Origin: Chthonomonas sp.
Lineage (GTDB): Bacteria > Armatimonadota > Fimbriimonadia > Fimbriimonadales > Fimbriimonadaceae
Reading direction: 5' to 3'
DNA length: 64,000 bases
Assembly: GCA_016788425.1 (NCBI GenBank)
Contig: JAEURQ010000003.1
Span: 341,282-405,281 of the forward strand
Shown here: positions 43,816-52,847 of the stretch, piece after piece
Position numbering within the stretch: the first letter of the stretch is position 1
Layout: every line of letters starts with the position of its first letter
Translations under genes and position numbers: made by a program
Notes under the pieces: model-generated
What the model was told of the DNA's origin: nothing
The model's input: only the letters and a program-made list of their open reading frames with translations
Databases searched by the model: none

Positions 43816-44141
43816 TCTCCACCCCCAAAATCCCCGCCGGAAAAATCTGCGTCCATCATCGCCGATAAGTCGCCGCTGAGGTCGTCGTCCAGGGCGCGAC
43901 CCGCCTCCTGCACGTGGTGCATCACCGCGCCGTAGTTGTTGTCGTCCACCCCCGCCATGCTGTCCACCGCGTGAGTAAGACGCTCATCTTCCGAGCGGAG
44001 CCGCATGAACTTGCTGGGCAACTTGTGGATATCTTGGGAGCCGCAGTTCGGGCACGGAGTCGCCAGCGTGCCATCTTGTTCGCGGACAAGGTCGCTGAAC
44101 GTTCGCCCGCAGGCCGCGCACTGAAACTCGAAAACGGGCAT
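43812..44141 (-). CDS. FmdB-type zinc ribbon protein
   Basis: The 109 residues begin MPVFEFQCAACGRTFSDLV and continue TPCPNCGSQDIHKLPSKF, the two Cys pairs of the FmdB/CxxC_CxxC_SSSS family, small proteins often annotated as regulators. The acidic tail ends in Gly/Asp repeats (DADFSGGDFGGGD). The gene lies upstream of tdk. Function is unknown despite the named family. Confidence 0.9.
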   Translation of the reverse strand: MPVFEFQCAACGRTFSDLVREQDGTLATPCPNCGSQDIHKLPSKFMRLRSEDERLTHAVDSMAGVDDNNYGAVMHHVQEAGRALDDDLSGDLSAMMDADFSGGDFGGGD

Positions 44142-44269
44142 CGCTTTCTTTATAACACGCGAGAAATGTTGCCTGCCACGTCACGAACCAGGTAACATAG
44201 AGACCTTGTCGGAAATGAATTGCCAGAGGTGATTCTAGCGCGCCGACAACCTTCCTTCCGCGAGGCGCA

Positions 44270-46075
44270 ATGGCACGAAAAACGAATTCACGAAACCCCC
44301 GAACACCGGCTTTAAAATCGACAACCAGACAACCGAAACAGAAATCACAACGACGTCCCGGCGCAGTTGAGATTATCGTCAACTCCTCGCTCCGCGAAAC
44401 GCGGATTGCGTTTTTGGAAGATGGCGATCTGATGGAATACCGCGTTGAGCGAGAAGAGCGGGTCGTTGGCAGCATCTTCAAAGGCATCGTTCAAAACGTT
44501 CTGCCGGGCATGGACGCCGCTTTTGTCGACATCGGCCTGGAGCGCAATGCGTTCCTCTACGTTGCAGACATTTTGCCCGACGAGAGCAAGCACGACAACT
44601 CGCCGGCCAGCATCAAGCGCAGCGAACTGCGTCACCGCAAGATTAAGGACCTGCTGAAGCCGGGTCAGGAGATCATGGTGCAGGTGACCAAGGGTCAGCG
44701 CGGCAACAAGGGTGCCCGTGTTACCACGCGCGTGGCCCTGCCGGGTCGCTACGTCGTTCTGATGCCGGAAGGCAATCACGTGGGCGTGAGCCGCAAGATT
44801 GAGGATCGCCGCGAACGCGACCGCCTCAAGAAAATCGGCGACGCCATTATCCCGGAAGGCTTCGGTCTGGTTCTGCGCACCGAGTGCGAGGGTCGCACGC
44901 CGCAGGAACTGCAAGCCGACGTCGCGTTTTTGCAACAGCTGTGGGCGCAGGTGAAAGACCAGGCTCGCCGCCAGCGCGCTCCGGCCTGCGTACACCGCGA
45001 CCAAACGCTGCTCTACCGCACGATTCGCGACATTTTTGGCGACGAGATTGACCGCCTGATCATTGACGATCCGGAAGAGTACGAAAAGATTCACGTCGTC
45101 GCGAAGGCGGTGGCCCCGGCTCTGCGCGACAAGATCATCTTGTACGATCAAGAGCAGCCGATCTACGACTTTTACAACATCGAGCAGGATATCGAGCGTC
45201 TGCTGCAGCACAAGGTTTGGCTGAAGTCGGGCGCGTATCTTGTCATTGACGAGATGGAAGCGCTCACCGCGGTGGACGTCAACACCGGCAAACTCGTCGG
45301 CAACTCCTCGCTAACGGAAACCATTCTCAAGGCGAACATGGAGGCCGCCACCGAGGTCTGCCGCCAGCTGCGTCTGCGCGACATGGGCGGCATTATCGTC
45401 ATTGACTTTATCGACATGGAATCGGCCGACCACCGCAAAAAGGTGTTCGACCACTTCTCGGCGATGCTGGAGAAGGATCGGGCGCGCACTCGCGTCGGAA
45501 AAATCAGCTCGCTTGGTTTGCTGGAAATTACGCGCAAGCGCACCAGCGAATCGGTGACCGAAGCCCTCACCGAGGTCTGCCCGACCTGTCTGGGACGCGG
45601 CCGCATTCCGAGCGCCAACACGATTTCGCTCAACATTGAGCGCGACATGCACCGCATGCTCGATCGTCCGGGCAACGCGTTTTTGGTGGAGTGCCATCCG
45701 GCGATGGTGGAATCGCTCATCGGTCCCGATGGCGAGAACATCGAGGAACTGGAACACGAATTGCACCGTGGCGTTTATCTGCGGGCGCGCTTCGACTATC
45801 CGTACGAGGACTACACGATTACGGCGGGCAAGTTGGAAGAATTCGACGCGCACCACATGGGCGTTCGCCGCGCGCAAGTGCTCGAGGTGAACATCCGTTC
45901 CGCGGGCGAAGACAGCAGCCGCAAGGTGACGGCGTGGACCGATTCGGGCTACTTTGTCGAATTGCTCGAGAGCGATGTCGAGCCTGGTCAGCGTGTTAAG
46001 GTTTGCTTGCAGGATATTCGGCGCAGTTATGCGGTCGGCGATGTGATTATCAGCGGCGCGGTTGCGCGGCGCTGA
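44270..46075 (+). CDS. rng: Ribonuclease E/G
   Basis: The 601 residues have a basic start, an S1 domain (about 65-155: GSIFKGIVQNVLPGMDAAFVDIG), the RNase H-like/5'-sensor core, catalytic Asp residues in DEMEALTAVDVNTGK and IIVIDFIDM, and the zinc link CPTCLGRGRI. It cuts mRNA and rRNA precursors. It has the RNase G-type length, without the long scaffold tail of RNase E. A weak TTGCCT-N18-TAACAT promoter-like pair lies upstream, near 44169. Confidence 0.94.
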   Translation: MARKTNSRNPRTPALKSTTRQPKQKSQRRPGAVEIIVNSSLRETRIAFLEDGDLMEYRVEREERVVGSIFKGIVQNVLPGMDAAFVDIGLERNAFLYVADILPDESKHDNSPASIKRSELRHRKIKDLLKPGQEIMVQVTKGQRGNKGARVTTRVALPGRYVVLMPEGNHVGVSRKIEDRRERDRLKKIGDAIIPEGFGLVLRTECEGRTPQELQADVAFLQQLWAQVKDQARRQRAPACVHRDQTLLYRTIRDIFGDEIDRLIIDDPEEYEKIHVVAKAVAPALRDKIILYDQEQPIYDFYNIEQDIERLLQHKVWLKSGAYLVIDEMEALTAVDVNTGKLVGNSSLTETILKANMEAATEVCRQLRLRDMGGIIVIDFIDMESADHRKKVFDHFSAMLEKDRARTRVGKISSLGLLEITRKRTSESVTEALTEVCPTCLGRGRIPSANTISLNIERDMHRMLDRPGNAFLVECHPAMVESLIGPDGENIEELEHELHRGVYLRARFDYPYEDYTITAGKLEEFDAHHMGVRRAQVLEVNIRSAGEDSSRKVTAWTDSGYFVELLESDVEPGQRVKVCLQDIRRSYAVGDVIISGAVARR

Positions 46076-46175
46076 TCCAAACATCCCCTTGCCGAGGGCA
46101 ACGTGCGGAACGCTGCCCGTAAGGTCACCATCTCCGCGTTCGCGAGACTAGTGCCTCGGTATTCGGGTTGGACAG

Positions 46176-46994
46176 TTAGCCCGATTTCTTAAACGGTTTC
46201 GGGATGAAGACGTTGTGCTTGGTAAGGATCGCCAAATACTTGTCGAGCATGACCTTTGTGCGTTCAACTTCGGCGGGGCTGTCGGTTTTCAGCATCTGCC
46301 AGTTAAGCAGGTTGCCGTAGAGGTATTTCGCCCAAAGCGGCGGCACGCCAAGCTTGTAAGCATTCTCCATGTGGGTAAGCAGTTCGCTGCGGTTTTGGCG
46401 GCGCGGCCCGAGAAAGGCGTTGGCCAACCAACTCTTGCCACAATGCTTGGACAACAATGCGTCAAGTTCTGAGCGTCGCTTCTTGTACCCAGTGTCAATC
46501 CGTCGCACTAGCGTTGTTGGGCCGCGACCATTCTTTGCCGGTTCGATAATTTTCGGCTCAGTGTAGCGAACAAGGTACTTTCCATCTTCGATAAAGCAGT
46601 TCTCAAGGAACGCTATATAGCAAACAATATCGAGGGCGGTGGCGTCAGCTCGCTCTGCCATACGCCGATACCCTGCCCCATTCTTTTCGAAGTTTAGGTC
46701 TCGATGATGGGTGGGAAACATAATCTCTGCTGACCTTCCTAGAATGCTTAAATCCCCCATTTTTATCGCCTGAAAGGCTACGAAGTGATACATATCTTGC
46801 TTAGGTCGCTTCACTAAATCTATCTGGCCAAACAAGGAAATCTTAGATGTTGGAACTTGATGCTTCGGACCTGAAACCCGATCGGCGGCGAGCAGTTGTG
46901 CATCAATCTCGCGCATAAACGCATCGCTCTGCGCCAACGCAACTTGCCACGTCGCGACCAGCCCTGCGAGACAGAAAGCGCGCAACGCGATCAC
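46176..46994 (-). CDS. Secreted protein of unknown function, A+T-richer than neighbours
   Basis: The 272 residues have a signal peptide (about 1-22, cut after ALAQ) and a helical, Lys/Arg-rich body with several aromatic patches (YHFVAFQAI, YKLGVPPLWAKYLYGNLLNW). I see no known domain. Codon use, by eye, is visibly more A+T-rich than der or rng on either side, which may mean later acquisition or weak selection. It lies 5 bases downstream of der on the same strand. Confidence 0.65.
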   Translation of the reverse strand: MIALRAFCLAGLVATWQVALAQSDAFMREIDAQLLAADRVSGPKHQVPTSKISLFGQIDLVKRPKQDMYHFVAFQAIKMGDLSILGRSAEIMFPTHHRDLNFEKNGAGYRRMAERADATALDIVCYIAFLENCFIEDGKYLVRYTEPKIIEPAKNGRGPTTLVRRIDTGYKKRRSELDALLSKHCGKSWLANAFLGPRRQNRSELLTHMENAYKLGVPPLWAKYLYGNLLNWQMLKTDSPAEVERTKVMLDKYLAILTKHNVFIPKPFKKSG

Positions 46995-46999
46995 GGACT

Positions 47000-48346
47000 T
47001 TACTCCTCGTCGCGGCGACGAGCGCGCGCGATCATGCGGATCGGCGTGCCCGGCAGCGGGTAGACCTTGCGGAGGCAGTTTTCGAGGTACCGCAAGTACG
47101 AGAAGTGCGCCAGCTCGTCGTCGTTCACAAACAAAATGAACGTCGGCGGCCGCGCCGAAACCTGCGTTACGTAGTAAATCTTCAGCTGCTTGCCCTTGGT
47201 GGTGTACGGGCGGGCGAAGGCCGCGTCCTGAATCAGCTTGTTAAGCTGGCCGGTGCCGAGACGGAAATTCCACGATTCCACCGCGACCAACACCTCGTCG
47301 AGTAGCTTTTCGAGACCCTTTTCCTCCTTGGCGCTTGTAAACCGCGCGTGGGCGTACCGCGTTTCCGGCATTTCGTTGACCATGTTGCGCAGGAACTCCT
47401 TCTTGGCCGGAGTCATTTGGGTGATCGCGCCATCCGGCGGCTCCACCATGTCCCACTTGTTCACGGCGACCACGAGCGCGCGGCCCTCATCGTGAGCCAA
47501 CTTCATGGTGCGCTTGTCGCCGTCGGTCAAACCCTCTTCGCCGTCGCACACCACGAGCGCGCATTGCGATCGCTCGACGGCTTGCCGCGAACGGTGCGCC
47601 ATATAGTATTCGACCGTCCCCTGAATCTTGCCGCGTCGGCGCAAACCGGCGGTGTCAATCAGGCGGAATCGCTCGCCGCGATATTCCACGACGGTGTCAA
47701 TGGCGTCGCGAGTGGTGCCCGGAATGTTGGAGACAATCGCCCGGCGCTCGCCGGTAAAGGCGTTGAGCATGCTCGACTTGCCCACGTTCGGGCGGCCGAC
47801 GATGGCGAGGCTGATCTCCTCGGTTTCTTCTTCCTTCGGCAGGCGAGAAAAGCCTTCCGTAATCTCGTCCATGACGTCGCTTACGCCACGTCCGTGGAGT
47901 CCGCTGACGGGCACAACCTCGCCCAGGCCGAGCTCATAAAACTCGGTCGCCATGTCGGCCCGCTTGGGGTTGTCGGCCTTGTTGGCGAGCACGTAAACCG
48001 GCTTTTCGATGCTGCGCAGGCGGTTGGCCAACGCCCAGTCGGCGGGGGTTACGCCGTCAATCACGTCCACCAAAAACAGCACGGCATCGGCTTCGGTAAG
48101 GGCAACTTCGGCCTGCACGCGAATCTGGTCCACAAGCGGATCTTCGTCGCCAAAGAGAATCCCGCCGGTATCCACCAGCTGAAACTGCTTGCCGTCCCAA
48201 TCCACATCGGCGTAAAGACGGTCGCGGGTGATGCCCGGCTCGTCTTCCACCACCGCCACGCGGCGGCCGAGGATGCGGTTAAACAAGGTGCTTTTGCCGA
48301 CGTTCGGACGCCCAACAATCACCACACGCGGGCGTCGTTCTGCCAT
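47000..48346 (-). CDS. der: Ribosome biogenesis GTPase Der (EngA)
   Basis: The 448 residues show two tandem GTPase domains, GRPNVGKSTLFNRI (about 9-22) and GRPNVGKSSMLNAF (about 183-196), with matching DEPGITRDR, NKAD, PGTTRDAID and NKWD, then a KH-like C-terminus (YYVTQVSARPPTFILFVND). Der is needed for 50S ribosome assembly. It starts 4 bases after the gcvPA stop. Confidence 0.97.
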   Translation of the reverse strand: MAERRPRVVIVGRPNVGKSTLFNRILGRRVAVVEDEPGITRDRLYADVDWDGKQFQLVDTGGILFGDEDPLVDQIRVQAEVALTEADAVLFLVDVIDGVTPADWALANRLRSIEKPVYVLANKADNPKRADMATEFYELGLGEVVPVSGLHGRGVSDVMDEITEGFSRLPKEEETEEISLAIVGRPNVGKSSMLNAFTGERRAIVSNIPGTTRDAIDTVVEYRGERFRLIDTAGLRRRGKIQGTVEYYMAHRSRQAVERSQCALVVCDGEEGLTDGDKRTMKLAHDEGRALVVAVNKWDMVEPPDGAITQMTPAKKEFLRNMVNEMPETRYAHARFTSAKEEKGLEKLLDEVLVAVESWNFRLGTGQLNKLIQDAAFARPYTTKGKQLKIYYVTQVSARPPTFILFVNDDELAHFSYLRYLENCLRKVYPLPGTPIRMIARARRRDEE

Positions 48347-48350
48347 GGCG

Positions 48351-49685
48351 TTAGCTCAGGACCTTCTTCAGCTCTGCGGCGAACCGATCGATTTGGGCCT
48401 TCGTGCGAACCTCGGTGAGAGCAACCAGCATGCAGTTGTCCATTCCCGAGTAGTAGGGTCCCAAGGGCAGGCCGGGCATGATCCCGGCATCAATAAGCTT
48501 GCTTTGCACCGCGGTGGCGTCGCGTCCGAGATCGAGCACGAACTCGCCGAACACGCGGCCCGAGAATTTGAGCTTCGCGCCGGCGGCGGTTAGGACTTGC
48601 ATCGCGTATTGCGTGTTGTTGACGGTGCTTGTGGCTACGGATTTGAGGCCGTTCTTGCCGAGCGCGCTCAGATAAATCGTATTCGCGAGCGCCATCAGCG
48701 CCTCGTTGGTGCAGATGTTGGAGGTCGCTTTTTCGCGGCGGATGTCTTGCTCGCGGGTTCGCAGAGTCATGGTGAATGCGCTCCGACCCGAGTGGTCGTG
48801 TGTGCGGCCCACGATGCGGCCAGGAAGGCGGCGCATGTAGTCGGATTTGCAGGCATAAAGGCCGACCAGCGGTCCGCCAAAGCCCATGGCCACGCCGAGC
48901 GGCTGGCCTTCGCCCACCACCACGTCGGCGCCAAATTGGCCTGGCGGCGGGAGCAGCGCCATGGCGACGGGATCGGCGACCACCACCAGCAGCGCGCCGT
49001 TGGCGGTGGCCACGCGGCGAGCCTCGGCGAGGTCTTCAATCGCGCCAAAGAAGTTGGGATATTGCACGACTACGCATCCGGCGTCGTCGGCCACGGCGGC
49101 GTAGCCAGTGGTCACCCCGTCGGTGGTGTCAATGGTGGCGACTTCATCTTCGGTCGCCCAAAGGTAGGTCTCCACGACCTGGCGATAGCTGGGGTGAACC
49201 GCCTCGCTGACATACACCTTTTTGCGGCCGGTGTGCGCGCAGGCCATCAGGCAGGCTTCGGCCAGGGAAGTCGCGCCGTCGTACATGCTCGCGTTGGCGG
49301 CGTCCATGTCGTACACCTCGGCGATCATGCTCTGAAATTCGTAAATGGCTTGCAGGTAGCCCTGCGACATTTCCGGTTGGTAAGGCGTGTACGAGGTCAG
49401 ATACTCACCGCGCGAGATGAGCGGAGCGATGACCGCCGGAATGTGGCGATCGTACAGGCCAGCCCCGAGATACCACTCAAGCTTGGTGGCGTCGAGGTTT
49501 TGGCGAGCCAGGCCCACCATCTTTTGGTACAGCTGGTCTTCGCTCAGCGAATTCGGAATGTCCAGCGAACCGGGCTTGACGCGCAACTCGGCAGGAATTT
49601 CGCGGAAGAGATCTTCGATGCTGTCCACGCCAATGGTGGCGAGCATCTCCTTTTCGTCTTCGGGCGTGTGCGGGATATAGGGCAC
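48351..49685 (-). CDS. gcvPA: Glycine dehydrogenase (decarboxylating) subunit 1, GcvPA
   Basis: The 444 residues match the N-terminal half of the two-subunit P protein: MPYIPHTPEDEKEMLATIGV, YTPYQPEMSQGYLQAIYEFQSMIAEVYDMDAANASMYDGATSLAEA, and the ending with GPYYSGMDNCMLVALTEVRTKAQID. With GcvPB it binds pyridoxal phosphate and decarboxylates glycine, passing aminomethyl to the lipoyl arm of GcvH. GcvPB, carrying the lysine, and gcvT are not in this window. The stop of gcvH is adjacent. Confidence 0.96.
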   Translation of the reverse strand: MPYIPHTPEDEKEMLATIGVDSIEDLFREIPAELRVKPGSLDIPNSLSEDQLYQKMVGLARQNLDATKLEWYLGAGLYDRHIPAVIAPLISRGEYLTSYTPYQPEMSQGYLQAIYEFQSMIAEVYDMDAANASMYDGATSLAEACLMACAHTGRKKVYVSEAVHPSYRQVVETYLWATEDEVATIDTTDGVTTGYAAVADDAGCVVVQYPNFFGAIEDLAEARRVATANGALLVVVADPVAMALLPPPGQFGADVVVGEGQPLGVAMGFGGPLVGLYACKSDYMRRLPGRIVGRTHDHSGRSAFTMTLRTREQDIRREKATSNICTNEALMALANTIYLSALGKNGLKSVATSTVNNTQYAMQVLTAAGAKLKFSGRVFGEFVLDLGRDATAVQSKLIDAGIMPGLPLGPYYSGMDNCMLVALTEVRTKAQIDRFAAELKKVLS

Positions 49686-50066
49686 TTAGGCGATGACTCC
49701 GCCGTATGCTGCGGCATCCATCAAGGCGTCGAGCTGGCTGGCGTCGCTCACCTTGACTTTAATCAACCATCCTTGGCCGTAGGGGTCGGTGTTGACGAGT
49801 TCGCTTTGCGCGCCGAGGGTTTCGTTCGCTTCGGTGACTTCGCCACCGATGGGGGCGTACACGTCGCTGACCGTCTTGACGCTTTCAACCGAGCCAAACG
49901 TGTCGCCCGCGCTGAGCGAGCGTCCGGCGCTCGGCAGCTCGACAAACACGACGTCGCCCAGTTCGCTTTGGGCATGATCGGTGATGCCGATGGTGGCCAC
50001 ATCGCCTTCGACGCGGACCCACTCGTGGGACTTCGTGTACTTCAAATCGGCGGGAACGGAACTCAT
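49686..50066 (-). CDS. gcvH: Glycine cleavage system H protein
   Basis: The 126 residues have the lipoyl-carrier fold, with the lipoylated lysine K64 in [14 protein letters not shown]. GcvH shuttles aminomethyl groups between P, T and L proteins. It directly precedes gcvPA on the same transcript and is divergent from trmD across a 43-base gap. Confidence 0.97.
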   Translation of the reverse strand: MSSVPADLKYTKSHEWVRVEGDVATIGITDHAQSELGDVVFVELPSAGRSLSAGDTFGSVESVKTVSDVYAPIGGEVTEANETLGAQSELVNTDPYGQGWLIKVKVSDASQLDALMDAAAYGGVIA

Positions 50067-50109
50067 AACTCCTCTATTATGACTGAGGCGGCCCGCTCAG
50101 ATTCATAAT

Positions 50110-50829
50110 GTGTCTATGTTGCGCTTCGACTTCGTGTCTCTTTTCCCGGAGATGATTCGCGGCGTGATGGGCGAAAGCATGGCGGCGCGCGCCCAAGCCA
50201 ACGGCCTGATTGAGGTTCACACGAGCAATCCGCGCGACTTCGCCACCGACAAGCATCGCACGGTGGACGACCGCCCGTTCGGCGGGAGCCCCGGAATGCT
50301 GTTGCTCGCGCCGATCATGGAGGCTTGTCTCGCTTCGTTGTCGTTGCGGGAGGGGGACCGGGTGGTGTTCCCCGATCCGCGCGGGCGGCTATTCAGCGAA
50401 GCGAGCGCGCGAAGTTTGGCCGAGGCGCCGCGCGTGGTGTTTGTCTGCGGGCACTACGAGGGCATTGACGAGCGGATTGTCGAGAAGTACGCGACCGACT
50501 TGTTGTCGCTTGGTGACTTCGTGCTCACCGGCGGCGAGCTGCCGAGTTTGGTGATAGCCGACGCGATTATGCGCAAGGTGCCGGGCGTGCTCGGCGACTC
50601 GGCGAGTTTGGACGCCGACTCGCATGCGAGCGGTTTGCTGAGTTCGCCGCAGTTCGCCAAGCCCCGCGAGCACGACGGCGTGGCCGTGCCGGAGGAACTG
50701 CATCAGGGCAATCACGGAGAAATTGAGCGGTGGCATCGCCGTCAGGCGCTCCGATTGACCCGCGCCAACCGTCCTGATCTTTTCTGCCAGGCCCCACTTG
50801 GCGCGGATGATCTGAATCTGCTAGAATAG
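50110..50829 (+). CDS. trmD: tRNA (guanine37-N1)-methyltransferase
   Basis: The 239 residues contain the TrmD trefoil-knot motifs: FDFVSLFPEMI, RTVDDRPFGGSPGMLL, FVCGHYEGIDERI, GDFVLTGGELP and the C-terminal GNHGEIERWHRRQALRLT. It methylates G37 next to the anticodon and prevents frameshifting. Start GTG 50110 or ATG 50116; the following gene is rplS, the common order. Confidence 0.97.
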   Translation: MSMLRFDFVSLFPEMIRGVMGESMAARAQANGLIEVHTSNPRDFATDKHRTVDDRPFGGSPGMLLLAPIMEACLASLSLREGDRVVFPDPRGRLFSEASARSLAEAPRVVFVCGHYEGIDERIVEKYATDLLSLGDFVLTGGELPSLVIADAIMRKVPGVLGDSASLDADSHASGLLSSPQFAKPREHDGVAVPEELHQGNHGEIERWHRRQALRLTRANRPDLFCQAPLGADDLNLLE

Positions 50830-50893
50830 TGGAATTCGTGTCAAGCGGAAAATCCATTTCCTCCGCCTCTGACCAGCAAACAGAGAAAGCGTT

Positions 50894-51250
50894 ATGTCGA
50901 AACAGCAAATTTTAATGAGTGTTGCCGAAGAGCACATCAAGAATGATCTGCCGAAGATCAACCCCGGCGACACGGTTCGCGTGCACTGTAAGGTGCGCGA
51001 AGCGGGCAAGGAGCGGATCCAGATTTTTGAAGGCACCGTGATTGCGTGCAAGAACGGTGGCATCGCCGAGAACATTACGGTCCGCAAGATCAGCAACTCG
51101 ATCGGCGTGGAGCGAACGTTCCCGATCCACTCGCCGCTCGTGGCCAAGATTGAGGTCATGCGCCGCGGTAAGGTGCGACGCGCCAAGCTCTACTACCTCC
51201 GCGACAAGGTGGGTAAGGCCGCTCGCATTAAGGAAAAGCGAACCTTCTAA
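50894..51250 (+). CDS. rplS: 50S ribosomal protein L19
   Basis: The 118 residues match L19: [46 protein letters not shown] and KLYYLRDK. L19 sits at the 30S-50S bridge. It follows trmD, as in many bacteria. Confidence 0.98.
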   Translation: MSKQQILMSVAEEHIKNDLPKINPGDTVRVHCKVREAGKERIQIFEGTVIACKNGGIAENITVRKISNSIGVERTFPIHSPLVAKIEVMRRGKVRRAKLYYLRDKVGKAARIKEKRTF

Positions 51251-51255
51251 TCAGC

Positions 51256-52185
51256 GTGGAGTTTCTCGCTCCCTTTCTCGCGCAATCGCAGACGAGCCCT
51301 ACGGTCAATTTTATTGACTCGATCGCTCGGACGAAAATTAGCGTTATCGTCATCGTGTGCCTCGTGGCCACGATTCTGCGCCTGGCCATCAACCCGGTTC
51401 TGCACCGCGCTCCGGCGCACCTGCGGCAATCGGGCAACCTGCGGGCCTTGCGCTTCGCCACGGAACTGCTCGATGCCATTGTGTACGCGGGCATTTTCGT
51501 GTTCATGGTCATTCGGCCGTTTATCCTGCAGACCTTCGTGATCCCTTCGGGCTCGATGGTGCCGACTTTGATGGTCAGCGACATGATCATTGCCAACAAG
51601 TGGGTCTATCGGTTTAACGAGCCGGAGCGCGGCGACATCGTCATTTTCCGTCCGCCGGCTCTTGCCATTGAGCAAGGCCCTCCCGGTACCGCCCCCGACA
51701 CGAGCTACATCAAGCGTCTGCTTGGCGTGCCGGGCGACGTGGTTGAGATGGACGACAACCGCCTGAAGCTCAACGGCAAGTTCGTTGAGGACAAGGCCAT
51801 GCACTTTAGCCTCGCCCTGAACGAGCGCACGTTCAATCCGATCGAACCGACCGATGTCAGCGCCAACGCGGTGATGGACTTTAAGATGGTCGAGCAAGGC
51901 GGCAAACTGCTGGCCGTGCAGCGCTATAACTCCCAAGGGCCGACCTACCTGCTCGTGATGGGCAAGATGGTGACCGACCCCGTGGAGGTAGACGAGATTT
52001 GGAAGAAGCCGGCGGCGAAGATTCCCGATGGCAAGTTCCTGATGGTTGGCGACAACCGCAACAACTCCGGCGACGGTCGGTTTTGGGGACTCGTTGATCG
52101 CGACGACATCATCGGGCGGAGCGAAGTGATCTTCTTCCCGGTTGGTCGCATGAGCCGAACAAAGTCAGTTACCTTAGGAAAGTGA
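51256..52185 (+). CDS. lepB: Signal peptidase I
   Basis: The 309 residues have two N-terminal membrane spans (about 28-45 and 72-91), then catalytic IPSGSM (S100) and YIKRLLGVPGD (K153), and the conserved GDNRNNSGDGR. It removes signal peptides from exported proteins. Start GTG 51256 lies 5 bases after rplS, so rplS-lepB is one operon. The insertion between domains is slightly larger than in E. coli. Confidence 0.96.
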   Translation: MEFLAPFLAQSQTSPTVNFIDSIARTKISVIVIVCLVATILRLAINPVLHRAPAHLRQSGNLRALRFATELLDAIVYAGIFVFMVIRPFILQTFVIPSGSMVPTLMVSDMIIANKWVYRFNEPERGDIVIFRPPALAIEQGPPGTAPDTSYIKRLLGVPGDVVEMDDNRLKLNGKFVEDKAMHFSLALNERTFNPIEPTDVSANAVMDFKMVEQGGKLLAVQRYNSQGPTYLLVMGKMVTDPVEVDEIWKKPAAKIPDGKFLMVGDNRNNSGDGRFWGLVDRDDIIGRSEVIFFPVGRMSRTKSVTLGK

Positions 52186-52847
52186 CGCAGACTTCGGAGC
52201 GTGAGGAACACCACATTGCCACGCTTCGCCACCTGTATCCGAACATAAAGTCGGAGGCAAGTTTGCTTCTCTGTGACATCCTTCACGGAGAGGATGAGGA
52301 TCTTCAGAGATCCTCTTGTGTGTACTATCAGGTGCGGCGATACCGTATCGGTCACCGGCAGCTGATCAAAAAGGTGGAGCGGCTTCTCGCTGAGCCTTTT
52401 GAGCAGAATTTCTTCGATCTTCACCCGCTCGTCTCACTCTTACTGGAGGCCATCGGAGCGGCTGACACGGAAGCCTCCCATGACTGCTTAGTTCGTTTGC
52501 TCGCCGCCTCAAAAAATCCTTGGCTGACCGCGTTTGTGATCGATGGCATTTGTTGGGAGCGTAACCACTACGATCATGAGTTGGTCAGTAGTCATTTGTT
52601 CGAGGGTCAGTACGAATGCATCATTCGGAGTTGCATCTACGCGTTCATGTGGCATTCGCCCCCGGCGACACGTGAGCAGGTCAGGCCCTTTCGAGCGCAT
52701 CCCGATCGCATGGTGCGTTACTACGTGCTGAACTATCTTGAACACGGCTGCGCGTCGCGAGACGACTTCGAGTATTTTCTTGCGGACGCAGACGAGGAGC
52801 TGCGTGAATACGCAGCCTCCATTCTCCGCAATTTGGACCGAGACTAA
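52182..52847 (+). CDS. HEAT-like helical protein of unknown function
   Basis: The 221 residues look all-helical with repeated hydrophobic heptads, like short HEAT or alpha-solenoid repeats (RHLYPNIKSEASLLLCDIL, LHPLVSLLLEAIGAADTEASHDCLVRLLAASK, VRYYVLNYLEHG). Start GTG overlaps the lepB stop (GTGA). The A+T-rich wobble differs from lepB. No family could be named. It might be an accessory of the secretion or ribosome operon. Confidence 0.65.
   Translation: MTQTSEREEHHIATLRHLYPNIKSEASLLLCDILHGEDEDLQRSSCVYYQVRRYRIGHRQLIKKVERLLAEPFEQNFFDLHPLVSLLLEAIGAADTEASHDCLVRLLAASKNPWLTAFVIDGICWERNHYDHELVSSHLFEGQYECIIRSCIYAFMWHSPPATREQVRPFRAHPDRMVRYYVLNYLEHGCASRDDFEYFLADADEELREYAASILRNLDRD

Noticed and set aside
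46076-46175. Possible terminator after rng
   Set aside because: Short GC inverted repeats exist (TTGCC/GGCAA), but no T run follows, so the evidence is too weak.
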